A DNA stretch of 64,000 bases from Clitopilus passeckerianus. Its lineage: Eukaryota; Basidiomycota; Agaricomycetes; Agaricales; Entolomataceae. The notes beneath the pieces were generated by a model. The model was not told the origin of the DNA. It made no database searches and saw nothing but the letters and a program-made list of their open reading frames with translations. This document shows positions 1 to 9,938 of this stretch, in pieces. The position numbers and the translations under genes are program-made. The first letter of the stretch is position 1, and each line of letters opens with the position of its first letter. The stretch spans positions 434,001 to 498,000 of the forward strand of contig CALYLX010000145.1 of assembly GCA_944990035.1 (NCBI GenBank), written 5' to 3'.

Positions 1-430
1 TGTCTTCGACTTCTGGGATACAAGGTCTGGTACCACCCTCAAGTCCATCACCAACAAGAAAGTGTCCATTGGTGGTTGCCTTTGCAACATCTCCCCTGCT
101 AGCATTCACACTGGCATGCCACAGTGCTAGCACTGCTGGGCTTGGGGCTATCCCACTGTGTCTTGCAGATAGCAGTATAACTCTTGCGCGCACTGCGGCT
201 ATGGCCACAACATGCAGAGCCATCGCAAGCTTTCTCACTGCTGTTGGGAGAAGCCGGATGCAAACCCCTTGGTGTCTGCCACTCCTGATGGCGAGCCATG
301 CATGTCTCCAAGCACCCAGCCGGTGCATCAATTGCGGCAAGGCACACACGGCAGATTTGTCCAAGCAGGAGGAGACCGATTCAGACGGCTCTGGGTGATC
401 GTCCTGCCTGCGTTTAATATATTTTATGCA
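1..430 (+). pseudogene. LINE ORF1 (gag-like) C-terminal fragment
   Basis: Degenerate 3' part of a non-LTR retrotransposon ORF1, an RNA-binding gag-like protein. Across shifted frames it keeps remnants of two zinc knuckles: a first one with a stop inside it, then a C-x2-C-x(n)-H-C region reading CAHCGYGHNMQSHRKLSHCC. The better preserved copy at 18610-19300 shows the same order and allows this assignment. The fragment begins outside the window and ends at a poly-T run at about 449, where a minus-strand LINE tail starts. It cannot encode an intact protein. Confidence 0.6.
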
Positions 431-448
431 TCACAAACATGTATCCTC

Positions 449-560
449 TTTTTTTTTTTTTTTGATCAAAGCCCTACGCCCCCAGAGGGGGCGTCTGACA
501 ATTTATATTCCGGCGCCCGATCGCAGTCCGGTCGCAAGTACCTAAATACATGCATTGTAT
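449..560 (-). repeat. LINE 3' tail: poly(A), hairpin, conserved end
   Basis: Read on the minus strand this is a LINE 3' terminus: sequence ending in a GC-rich hairpin (arms 476-494, ACGCCCCC / GGGGGCGT), then AGGGCTTTGATC and a run of A (449-463). The same architecture recurs at 6831-6896 and 19302-19400, which is what shows it is an element end and not host sequence. The poly-T on the plus strand marks the 3' end of a minus-strand insertion into the LINE ORF1 fragment to the left. Confidence 0.7.
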
Positions 561-1300
561 ACTAACGTAAGTAAAACCGTGTTCGTCGAGTAAACCACAC
601 TGAATACGAGGTGCACCAAAGAGCAAGCTAGGGTGGCCCCCGAGGATAAATCTATCAACGAGTATGGTAGCGCGCAACACCCCGCAGAAGCAGCGAAAAC
701 ACTGGAGGCCAGGCTCGCCGCTATATGAGGGATGGAGCACTGACGCCTATGCATGGAAAACCATGCCAGACGCTTCGGCTTGTTCTTTGTGAACAAATTG
801 ATGTGCACCTGGCACCCAGACAAGGTCATCCGGGCGCGGCAGTGCAGTGGAGCCTGTTACAGGCATTCGTTGGCGATGGCCCCCCACAGCGGGGAGGGCA
901 TCGGGGAGGTGTGTGGAGGCCTTATCAGGTGGCCCACCTCACCGCGTCTTCCTGGCTTTGGGAAACGGCGGTGGAGACTGTTGCAAAGGAAACGCAAAAG
1001 TGGCAGGGTTGTTCTCGAGGAAGAACAAGAAAGACGACAGCTCCCGGCGCAAGCGCTGGTTGGGCCGTCGCTGGAAGTGCGCGCACTGGTGAAGGATGTG
1101 TCCCCTCGTTTCCAGTATGCACCAGTTGCATGCACATGCTGTCTCCCCATCCACGTTGAAGCGTGCACGGAATTCGCCAATGGGTGCATGACCCAGAACT
1201 GTGCGTGTAAGGCACGCGGTATGCACATTGGAAGAACCAACGCGATGTAGCCAAGGTCCACCTTTGATGTGTGTGGGCCAACCAACCAGCGCTTGCGCCA
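561..1300 (-). pseudogene. LINE ORF2 C-terminus and 3' UTR, plus arm of a palindrome
   Basis: On the minus strand, from about 1300 leftwards, the sequence encodes the C-terminal end of a LINE ORF2: a basic stretch, then a C-x-C-x(8)-H-x(4)-C type finger (CACNWCILETRGHILHQC), then proline-rich sequence ending near 939 and 3' UTR down to the tail at 449. A diverged second copy of the same region lies at 6034-6826. Part of it (about 583-1062) is repeated in inverted orientation at 1277-1765. It is a non-functional fragment. Confidence 0.65.
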
Positions 1301-1765
1301 AGAGCTGTCATCTTTCTTGTTCTTCCTCGAGAACAACCCTGCCACTTTTGCGTTTCCTTCGCAACAGTCTCCACCGCCGTTTCCCAAAGCCAGGAAGACG
1401 TGGTGAGGTGGGCCACCTGATAAGGCCCCCACACAGCTCCGCGATGCCCTCCCCACTGTGGGGGGCCATCGCCGACAAATGCCTGTAATAGGCTCCACTG
1501 CACCTCCACGCCCAGACGACCTTGTCTGGGTGCCGGGTGCAAACCAATTTGTTTCCAGAGAACAGGCCGAAGCGTCTGGCATGGTTTTATATGCATAGGC
1601 GTCAGCGCTCCATCCTTCATATAGTGGCAAGCCTGGCCCCCAGGGTTCTTGCTGCTTCTGTAGGGTGCTGTGCGCTACCATACTCGTTGAGAGAATTATC
1701 CTTGGGGGCCACCCTAGCTTGCTCTCTGGTGCACCTCGTATTTAGTGTAGTTCACTCGACGAACA
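583..1765. repeat. Large imperfect palindrome of LINE 3' sequence
   Basis: The segment at about 583-1062 and the reverse complement of about 1277-1765 match over most of their lengths; for example GGTGCACC and AACGAGTATGGTAGCGC are found in both arms. The roughly 200-bp centre holds the ORF2 zinc-finger coding part once. The arms carry many scattered substitutions, so the duplication is not recent. The right arm abuts the RT fragment at about 1765-1807. Confidence 0.75.
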
Positions 1766-1806
1766 TGTACGACATGAGTGTTGTAACGCCAGGAGCAATC
1801 CTGCGT

Positions 1807-3796
1807 TCAAACAGCCTCATCTCCGGCACCAAAATAGAGCGCAGAGAGAAGAGGGGATAAAGCAGATCCCTGACCAACGCCAACATCTGCAGAATACTTG
1901 CTAGATTCTTTGCTGTTCCAGCTGTAGGATGTGTGTCTCCCAACAAGATAAGATGCAAAGAAGTTCCAGACTTCTGGCGCAAAGCCCAGTCTGTGCAATA
2001 TGCGTAGCAGCATGTCATGGTTGAGAGAGGGGAAGAACTGAGCAAGGTCAAAAGTGACCACGCTTGTCTTCAACCCTCTAGCCCAACCGGCTTTGACGAT
2101 GTGAGTGAGATAAACACCCGCATTCTCAGTGGAGTGTTGGCGCACACCTCCAAACTGGTTGGGGTGAAACACGCCAAATTTCTGCACTTCAAACTGCATC
2201 CGGTTTGCAAGCATCTTCTCAAAGAGTTTTCCTAGTGTATTGAGCAACACAATGGGGCGGAACATCTTGGGAGTTGAATAGTGCGGTTTGCCAGGCTTTG
2301 GAACAATGGCAGAACGCAACTCTTTGAAGTGAGAAGGCCAGTGACCAACCCGAAGGCAGGCATTAGCAATCTCGACGAATTTAGTTGCAATGACAGTGTC
2401 AACAACCAGGGATTTGAGCTGATACCATGTGAGGTGATCAGGACCCGGAGCAGAAGTGTTTGAGCACTTTGCAAGTTCTTCTCTAAGCTCATTAACACCA
2501 AAGTCCCACCACTCGCGCGGAGGAGACTGAGGCACGTCGTCGGGCACAGAGGGGTCAACAGAGCAGTCAGACGCCGAGTTGTATGTTGAATCAAGAGCAG
2601 CCCAAAGCGACTCAAGAGAGTTGCAAGGTTCACCATTGTGGCGAATTGCTTCGTGTGTAGGGAGCTCGTGCTGCTTGGCCCAGCGCATAAGATCCCATGG
2701 ATGCGTATTGGTAGTAGCAATCGTCTGGATTCTACTATCAAAGAACTTGCGCTTGGCCACCTTGGTGGTCCGGCGGAACGCCTTATAATTAGCGACTGCC
2801 CTAGAAGCGCGATACACTCTGACAGCCTCAGAGCACTCAGGATTCTACCAGGACTTTGACTTGGTAGAGATGCGAGCAGTCTTTGAGTTGTTATCCCAAG
2901 ACTGCTTAATAGCAGTTGCAATGGTGCCAGTGCAGCGTTCAATTGCTTCTGCTGTTGCGAGAGCAGTTGTATCCAATGCTCGCAACAAAGAGGACAGTTC
3001 CTCAAGGAACTCTTCCTCTTGCTCACTGCCCTTGGGCAGAGGATGCACTCAGCAGCCAGCTGCACAGGCTGGATGGAGAGCGTGACAGTCAGAGGAGCAT
3101 GGTCAGAAGGCCCTTTCCACTCTGTGACCACGCTGTGTAAAGTCCCTGCAGTGCGACCCACAGGGAGAAAGAATAAGTTGATGGCTGAAGGCCTGAGGCT
3201 ACCAGCATGTGGGAAGTGAGTAGGAGTGCGTTCTGGTAGAATGCTAACCTCCAAACCCAGGTCAAGTGCAACATCACATAGTTCAGTTGCAACATGATTT
3301 ATAGAGTCATAGTCCAGATCCCAGACTGACGACTTGCAGTTAAAGTCCCTTGCCATGCAAAGCATGCTTGGGTGACGAGGGGCATTGTCATACAGCCAGC
3401 GAATGGCAGTACCATCCCCTGGGCTAGAGTAGACATTGGCAAAGTGTATTTGAGCACCAGCACTCCCATACAGTGTTGTGACCAACACATCATTGTGGTT
3501 GGCGAGGTCAGTGCAAAATGCAGGCCGCATGCCTGCAAGACGCCTATGCACAAATGTCATATCGCGTGGGTGGTCAGTCTCAGATGCTGGACGTCTAAAC
3601 ATGACTAGCCAGTCTGGGTGAGTGGGAGCACCAATCACCGCCTCCCCTTCTAGGTTGGTAGTAGACACAGTGCGACGTATAAGCCTCTAGGGAGGCTCTT
3701 GCAGCAAAAGCACGTCAAAATCGTTCTTACACTCTTCCAGGAGAGATGTCACTAAATCATAATTTCTATTCACATTCTGTGAGTAGAAGTGAAGCA
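1807..3796 (-). pseudogene. LINE ORF2: endonuclease and truncated reverse transcriptase
   Basis: Minus-strand ORF2 of a non-LTR retrotransposon. The N-terminal part (about 3795-3060) is an apurinic-type endonuclease: LLLQEPP (catalytic Glu), an altered DFN motif (ARDFNCKSSVWD, normally GDFN) and PSDHAPL (catalytic His). One frameshift lies near 2820-3050. The RT (2817-1807) has fingers, motif A (FDLAQFFPSL) and motif B (GQGSALSPLLSALYF). Reading stops there: the catalytic DD motif C and thumb are missing because the sequence switches at about 1765-1807 to an inverted LINE fragment. The 5' end is cut by the Tc1 element at 3799. It cannot be active. Confidence 0.85.
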
Positions 3797-3798
3797 TA

Positions 3799-5408
3799 CA
3801 GTGACTCAAACAATTGTCCGGATGTTTCGCACTTTTTGAGTATTTGCTTAATAACCTTTGCTATACTAAAGTTTGAATTATGGTGTTGGTACACGAAACA
3901 AAGCATTTGATCTCTGCTACAAGAATATATAAAAGCTATGTAATTCGGATCAAAGCCCGTTGGGATATAGTAGAAACAAGTCAGAGATACATCCAGACAA
4001 TTATTTGACTATGTACATTAGATATATAAAATTCAGCCATTAGTACCTGGTATTGCCTCTCTTTGCCTTAAGGACTGCTTCTATCCTTCTGGGCATACTT
4101 TCTATTAAGTTCTGACATACCTCTGGTGGTATATTCTCCCATGCCTCTGCAACTCTCTCCCAAACTTCAAAAACCCCCTTAGCGTGAGTCGGATATTCTT
4201 TAAGCTTCCTTTTGATATGGTCCCAGAGGTGTTCTATAGGGTTGAGGTCAGGAGACTGTGCTGGCCAGTCTAGAAGATCAATATCATTGTCTTCCATCCA
4301 CACCCGGACCACATTAGAGGTGTGCTTGGGGTCGTTGTCCTGCTGGAAAATTCTTTCGTCCTCGGGAATGTCCAAATTCTCCATGCTGACCAGCAGCTGC
4401 TGGTCCAAAATGTCCCGATATTGGAAGCGGTCCACAATGCCCTCAATCTCTGCAAGTTGCCCCACTTCATTCCACCCCATACCATGATGCTTCCTCCTCC
4501 GTGTTTAACCATTTTTTTTTCTCTCCCTAGGAATAAGGCCCTGGCCCTTCTGTTTCCATGTCCATTTCCTTCCATCTGACCCAATTCTATTGATCTTGGT
4601 CTCATCTGACCATACCACCCTCTTCCAGTCCTCTACAGTGCGTTCCTTGTGCTTGTGGCACCATGCTAGCGTGCCTTCTTTTGAGCAGAAGTAAGCAAGG
4701 GCTTTGGCTTCAACACAACAGCATAGAAATCATTTTTCTTGAGTACATTTCTGACTTTTTGTGGGGAGACAGTGTTGGAAATGATGGTGTTAATGTGTTT
4801 GGTGACCTGCACAGCATTAGTGCATCTGCCATGGTTGAATTGTGCCAGAACAGCTCGTTTATCAGTAGGGGTGAGCTTAGAAGGGTGGCCAGAAGAAGGT
4901 TTAGAGTGGTTGGGACAAATTTCTTGAAGCACTGTAGCCACAGTAGACTTGCCTACATTGAGTTTGGAGGCAATAGACCAGACAGAGTAATTGTTAGAAG
5001 CCAGAGAAATAATGTTTTCTTTCTGAGCAGATGAAATAAGCCACATGGTAAATTGTGGGGATCTGATAGCATTTCAGCTGCTTATATGTATTGCAAACAC
5101 AGCCATATGGCTGTAGTGCATAGCCTCTAAGGCTGTGCTGCACTGCCAAGGGCTATGCACACTGCAATTGGGCTGTGTCTGTGTTTCTGGAAGCACAGTC
5201 AAATAATTGTCTGGATGTATCTCTGACTTGTTTCTACTATATCTAAACAGACTTTGATCCGAATTACGTAACTTTTATATATTCTTGTAGCAGAGATCAA
5301 ATGCTTTGTTTTATGTACCAACACTATAATTCAAACTTTGGTATAGCAAAAGCTATTAAGCAAATACTCAAACAGTGCGAAACATCCGGACAATTGTTTG
5401 AGTCACTG
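3799..5408 (-). mobile_element. Tc1/mariner DNA transposon (Tc1-A), inactive
   Basis: A 1,610-bp element bounded by TA target duplications (3797-3798 and 5409-5410). It has long terminal inverted repeats of about 220 bp; each end starts CAGTGACTCAAACAATTGTC. The left arm runs to about 4020 and the right arm from about 5189. It is inserted in the endonuclease region of the LINE ORF2 and holds one minus-strand transposase gene with several frame breaks. Confidence 0.93.
4040..5046 (-). pseudogene. Tc1-A transposase (DD34E), frameshifted
   Basis: Cut-and-paste transposase of the Tc1 family, which binds the TIRs and inserts at TA. Order on the minus strand: N-terminal paired-like HTH (5046-4700, SKLNVGKSTVATVL), then the catalytic core with WSDETK (first Asp), FQQDNDPKH (second Asp) and PDLNPIEHLW (Glu). 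Thirty-four residues lie between the second Asp and the Glu. The frame is lost near 4655, at an A-run near 4510 and near 4475, so three frames are needed to read the protein. The C-terminus ends at 4040 just inside the left TIR. Confidence 0.9.
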
Positions 5409-5410
5409 TA

Positions 5411-6105
5411 TGGGCTGATATTTTCTAATTGTTATTTTTCAGCCCATACATATGTTAGTGTATGTTACTTTATGTATGGGCCAATTACTGACAAATATAG
5501 TCTATGACTAATCATATAATATTTTGATCAAATGATGTCTTGTATCAAAGTCCAATTCCTTCATTCAAAAGTGTTTCCCACTATTTCATGTGGCCTCAAA
5601 TCTGTTCATTTGTAAATATATGATGTATGCCAGATGAAGAGTTAGTGCACTGGTAGTAATAGCTTGACTTGTAGTGGTGGACTACAAGACTTATCAATAT
5701 TTGATGCATCACATCAAAATGATCAAAGTCCTTTTTAGGATAGTATTGATGACACTCAAGTATGCATTAGCTGATACATAATATACACTAGAATGGGCTG
5801 ACTCATGTCTGAGTGTACATTGGGGGATGTATCAGCCAACATTTTCTAATGAAAAATAATGGGCTGATACATACTTGAGCATATATTGATGTACGCGTTG
5901 GCCGATAATTTACTAGCTGACATGTATAATAGTCCTAGCTAACACTGTAGGTATATGTATGTATCAGCCCATAACTTTATGCTTAGGTACGTATCAGCTG
6001 AGAATTATCAGCCCACACATACCTAAACGTAAATTAGCCGGCATTGGCTGACACGTATTTGAACGCCCTATTTTCATCAGCTGGCATATACCTCAATATA
6101 GGGTT
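5411..6105. repeat. AT-rich stretch of degenerate GGGCTGATA inverted repeats
   Basis: No coding potential. The words GGGCTGATAC and GTATCAGCCC, or one-base variants, occur many times in both orientations (near 5411, 5446, 5790, 5836, 5862, 5968, 5994 and 6008), often flanking AT-rich spacers. It lies between the right TA of Tc1-A and the next LINE fragment. It may be the decayed inside of a palindromic element; I could not define termini. Confidence 0.5.
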
Positions 6106-6826
6106 GACTGAAGGGTCTGGTGGTACAGAGGAGCCCATTATAGGCATTTGTTGGCGGTGGCCTCCAGCAGTGGGAGGGGCACCACGTACGTGTGTGGGGG
6201 CCTTCTCAGGCGGGCCACGTTGCTGTGTTTTTCTAGCTTTGGGAAACAGCAGTAGAGGCTGTTGCAATGGGAACGCAAAAGTGGCAGGGTTGTTCTCTAG
6301 GAAGAATAAGAAAGACGACAGCTCCTGGCCCAAGCGCTGGTTGGGCCGTTGTTGAAGGTAGGCGCACTAGTGGAGGATGTGTTCCCTCATTTCCAGTGTG
6401 CGCCAATTGCATATGCAGGCTGTCTCCCCATCCAGGTTGAAGCGTGCGCAGAATTCACCAATGGGTGCATGACCCAAGACTGCATGCACAAGGCGTGCAG
6501 TGTGTGCATTAGAGAAACCAACACAATATAGCCAAGGCCCACCTTTGAGGTGTGTGGGCCTTAGGGAGGCACCTTTGTTTGTAAGGCACAAGAAGTTGTT
6601 GCCAGAGTAAGAAGGCTGCTGGAGTAGACAAGTCCACTCATGCAGCATTCTATCCACAGTGCGTTTCCGGGCATACCCAAGGGATGCCGGGGTCTGTTAC
6701 CAGGACCCACTCGCAGACCAGTGGCCACCAAGTGGGCGCAGTGATGGATGTCCCATTTGAGTCTTGAAGAAAAATGAACAAAGTGGACACACCTGGCAGC
6801 ATCACCCGCAAACCAAGTACGTAGTT
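6034..6826 (-). pseudogene. LINE ORF2 C-terminal fragment (second copy)
   Basis: On the minus strand 6826-6367 reads as the C-terminal region of a LINE ORF2 protein downstream of the RT, including LGHAPIGEFCARFN and a decayed finger (CICNWRTLEMREHIL). It continues to about 6034 in the proline-rich part. It is about 80% alike by eye to the copy at 939-1301. At 6830 it is cut by the poly-T of another LINE tail, so one LINE inserted into another here. Confidence 0.65.
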
Positions 6827-6830
6827 TAGA

Positions 6831-6896
6831 GCTTTTTTTTTTTTGAGATCAAATCCAACACCCTCGCAGGGGGTGTTGGAAAATTTATATCCCGGT
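6831..6896 (-). repeat. LINE 3' tail, left half (split by gypsy insertion)
   Basis: Poly-T, then on the minus strand a hairpin at 6855-6879 (CCAACACC / GGTGTTGG) next to GGATTTGATCTC and poly-A. The stem sequence differs from the tails at 449 and 19302 but pairs equally well. The tail continues at 13492 after the gypsy element: both sides carry CCGGT, and the flanks joined across the element resemble the intact tail at 449-560. Confidence 0.75.
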
Positions 6897-7359
6897 TGTT
6901 AAGCTAATATCGCTACTCGCTTAAACAAGTATCAAGAGTTCAGCTGTTTAGTCTTCTACCAGCCTTTGTAGAGACGAGCAAGAGTAATCGAGCAAGTCGA
7001 AGTTAAAGCAAATAGCGATGTATAGGCTTTTAGGTCAAGCTGGGGAAGCAAGACCAAAAGCGTAAAAGTATTTATACAAGACTAATAGGGCTAAGGGTTG
7101 GGCATTGCGCAGCAATGCTGTGTAAGTAAAAATAAGTATGACTCAGAGCGAGTCGGGGTAAGAGTCACTATAAGTCATGATGAGTAAATATAGTACAAGT
7201 ATCTCACGATCGTGAGAATACTGAATAATCAATGTAAGAGGGATGAGTAATGCGCAGCACTGTAGAGTAATCAAGTAAATGTAAGCGGGCCGAAGCAGTA
7301 ACAGTGAATTAGTAAGAAGGGAAAAAGAGTCTGGATGCGTATCCAAGGTAACTGTAACA
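6897..7359 (-). repeat. Gypsy 3' LTR
   Basis: 463-bp LTR, TG...CA ended, directly after a short polypurine-like tract at 7360-7370 on the minus strand. It is about 98% identical by eye to the LTR at 13029-13491. Confidence 0.95.
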
Positions 7360-7424
7360 TTACCCTTTCGTTAGCATTGAAGTCACCCGACTTCAATTCT
7401 TCCTTTTGCCCCAGAAATGGCGGT

Positions 7425-8274
7425 CTATGTTCTTCCAGTAGCGTTGTGGGCATTTAACCGGGTAATGGCCTGGGCCGCGACGATGACACAGACGACAAAC
7501 AAAATGAAAGCAATGACATTGTCGATGTCTGCCTCCACAGATGTAACATCTGAACCATCGCAGTGGAATTGGTTGGTTGGCAAGGTATCCGGTACGTGGC
7601 GCCTTCTGGGACGAGATTGTCGAGGAAAAGGGTTCACCAGAGTCGGCGAATCTGACTCGGGTGGGCTTTCGAATACGGAGAGGTAGGGTGTTGCTGGTTG
7701 TGACATTGGGGTCGATATTCTCCTTGTTGTTATCTTGTTCTTCAGAGTTAGTCTTGACAAATGGGTTATGTTTGATTTTTGCAGCGGTTTCTAAGTCGAC
7801 GGTTGGGGGGAATTCTCGAAGGGTTCCTCGAACCTGACGTGGTGTGAGAATTGTTGGTTCTTTGGTGGTTTGATTTTCCTCAGACCCCTAGGGATTGGCG
7901 GTAAGGGTTTCGAAATCTGTCTCCTTCGGGTTGGGGAACCGACTTCGTCACTCAGGATAGTGCTGATCGAGGAAGGCTGTACCTCCGGCAGCAAAGAAGA
8001 GGTCGGTGAGGGTTTCCTCCATGTGTTGGTCAGAGCTGTCAAGAGCTCGATCAAGTTCTTCAAGGGTTTTCGAATATAGGTGGCGTAGACGAGCCACTTC
8101 ATTGCGGAATTCGGTTCTTCGGTCGTGGTAGGCTGAGCCTCGCTCTGCCACTTTGGTGAGAGGGTTGTCGTCGCTGCTCCAGGCAGTGTTTGTACGGAGC
8201 GCCGTAACAGCGGAATCGGTTTTGAAGGTGTTAAGGATGATGGTACGGTCATAGGAGGAGACATTGGAAGGCAT
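7425..8274 (-). pseudogene. Gypsy extra ORF downstream of integrase, TM-tailed, broken
   Basis: An additional reading frame between integrase and the 3' LTR. The first part (8274-7948) is a charged, helical segment starting MPSNVSSYDRTIILNTFKTD. A frame change near 7950 leads into a basic, proline-rich segment (to 7791), a single TAG, and then a segment ending in a hydrophobic stretch (VIAFILFVVCVIVAAQAI, about 7500-7450) that looks like a C-terminal membrane anchor. I do not recognise the family. It occupies the position where some LTR elements carry a third gene, but nothing shows it is an envelope protein. Confidence 0.5.
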
Positions 8275-8327
8275 TATAAGAGAAGTTTGTTTGTTCGGTG
8301 GATTACTGTAGTGCAGTTGATGGGGTT

Positions 8328-9884
8328 TTACTGAATGTTCTTCCTCTTCTTATATGCTTCAAGGGTTTTCTTGGTGTTTTTGAGATTTCCCATAGGTTCC
8401 CAAGAGTTCTCCGATGTCGGATATTCTTTCCATTTGATCTTGTAAAGGATTCTCCCACGATGTCGTTTGTGTGCGACAATTTCTTCAACTTCCCATTCTT
8501 CTTCTTGATTGATGAGGTCAGGTGGTGGTTCTAGGAAGTTGGGTGCAGGTGTCTCGGTTTCCTTGTATGGTGTGAGGAGGGTGGCGTGGAATACAGAGTG
8601 AATTTTCCATGCTCGGGGTAGTTCTAATTTGTAGGTCAGCGGACCTAGCACTTCTTTGATCGTAAAGGGGCCTTCTCGTCGTGGCGTGAACTTCTTTGAG
8701 TAGTATGCCAGTTTCAGGTTGGTTGCTTCCAGCCACACCTTTTGTCCTTGCTCAAATGGTTTGAAGTTGCTTCGGATGCGTTCGGCCATCTTTCGTCTCG
8801 CGAGTTCATGAGCGGCTGCAGCTTCGTCTCGTGCCTGTTGGAGTTCTTTCATTTGGGTTTCCGCAGCCGGAACATTGGTTTTCTGATATGGAAGGGGAAT
8901 GGCACGTGGTTCTGCTCCATTCATTAAATAGAATGGAGTTCGTGCGGTGACAGTGTGAACTCGTTTGTTGTGGGCAAATTCCATCAGGGGAATTAGTTCT
9001 AGCCATTTCTCGGGGTTGTTGGTGCAGAATAGTCGGAGATAAGCACCAATATCTTGGTTGACACATTCAGTTTCTCCGTCAGCTTGGGGGTGGTATGCGG
9101 TTGTTAGGGAAAGCTTGATTCCCAGGAGCCGTCCTAGTTCTTGAAATACTTTGGATGCGAATTGTGGACCTCTGTCGGATATCAGTTTGTTGGGAAGTCC
9201 AAATCTTCTGTAGACAGCGTCCAAGTAGTTATTGGCAGTGCCTAGGGCATCGATGGTCTTTTTGCAAGGGATTAAAATTACCCCCTTACTAAGGCCATAG
9301 TCTACCATGACCATGAGTGAGTCGTACCCATTAACCTCAGGGAGATCCGTAATGAAATCTGTAGAGGCAAGTTCAAAGGGTCGTGTGGCGGTAAATTTGA
9401 TTGGGTTCAGGGGAGGTGCCGTGGGATGTGTATTGACTTTCATCTGTTGGCAAAGGGCACATCCATCAACGTAGGATTTGACAGTTCCAAACATTCTGGG
9501 CCACCAATAATGTTCGGAAATTAACTCCATCATTTTGAATGCTCCGGGGTGTCCAGCCATAGGTGCATCATGATACTTCTGTATGAGGCTTTGTCGTAGG
9601 GTAGCGTCATTAGGGATGTAGCATCGCCCCCTGAAGAAGAGGAGAGAGTCCTCTACCTTCCAGTCGGCTAAAGCTGATTTGATCGGAGTAGAGTGGTTCT
9701 TCAGATGTCGTATTGCTTCAGTGAAGAATTCATCTTTCATCATGCATTCGGCAAACTCCACCTTAAGTTTGGTGTCAATTGCTCGGATGAAGAGTTTATC
9801 AGGTAGCATAGTGATATCCTCGTTGTCGGTGTCGTGGTCTAGAATGTGATCTGCTCGTCGGGATGGTTCGTCAGATTGGATCAT
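8328..9884 (-). CDS. Gypsy integrase with C-terminal chromodomain
   Basis: Integrase part of pol, open over 518 codons and the best preserved part of the element. Zinc-binding HHCC domain near residues 104-144 (YHDAPMAGH ... CALCQQ). Catalytic DDE core: STDFITDLP (Asp), LISDRGPQF (Asp), YHPQADGETE (Glu). After a basic linker the protein ends in a chromodomain (EWEVEEIVAHKRHRGRILYK ... WEP). Chromodomain integrases of this clade direct insertion to marked chromatin. In an intact element it would be cleaved from a Gag-Pol precursor; here upstream frameshifts separate it from RT, so the start at 9884 is not biological. Confidence 0.93.
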   Translation of the reverse strand: MIQSDEPSRRADHILDHDTDNEDITMLPDKLFIRAIDTKLKVEFAECMMKDEFFTEAIRHLKNHSTPIKSALADWKVEDSLLFFRGRCYIPNDATLRQSLIQKYHDAPMAGHPGAFKMMELISEHYWWPRMFGTVKSYVDGCALCQQMKVNTHPTAPPLNPIKFTATRPFELASTDFITDLPEVNGYDSLMVMVDYGLSKGVILIPCKKTIDALGTANNYLDAVYRRFGLPNKLISDRGPQFASKVFQELGRLLGIKLSLTTAYHPQADGETECVNQDIGAYLRLFCTNNPEKWLELIPLMEFAHNKRVHTVTARTPFYLMNGAEPRAIPLPYQKTNVPAAETQMKELQQARDEAAAAHELARRKMAERIRSNFKPFEQGQKVWLEATNLKLAYYSKKFTPRREGPFTIKEVLGPLTYKLELPRAWKIHSVFHATLLTPYKETETPAPNFLEPPPDLINQEEEWEVEEIVAHKRHRGRILYKIKWKEYPTSENSWEPMGNLKNTKKTLEAYKKRKNIQ

Positions 9885-9938
9885 CTGAGTTCCTGGTACA
9901 TGAACTAGGTTCAGGTCATATTGGGAGAGGAGTAAACT

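Noticed and set aside
857..1681. 274-codon minus-strand open frame
   Set aside because: It runs through the palindrome of LINE 3' sequence and repeats itself from both arms. It is an artefact of the inverted duplication, not a gene.
2232..3668. 478-codon minus-strand frame as one protein
   Set aside because: Only its first part (endonuclease) makes sense. After about 3050 it is out of frame with the RT and becomes Leu/Ser-rich nonsense, so it was merged into the LINE ORF2 pseudogene.
7425..8274. Envelope gene in the gypsy element
   Set aside because: A C-terminal hydrophobic segment alone is not enough: there is no signal peptide, furin-like site or fusion-peptide pattern that I can see.
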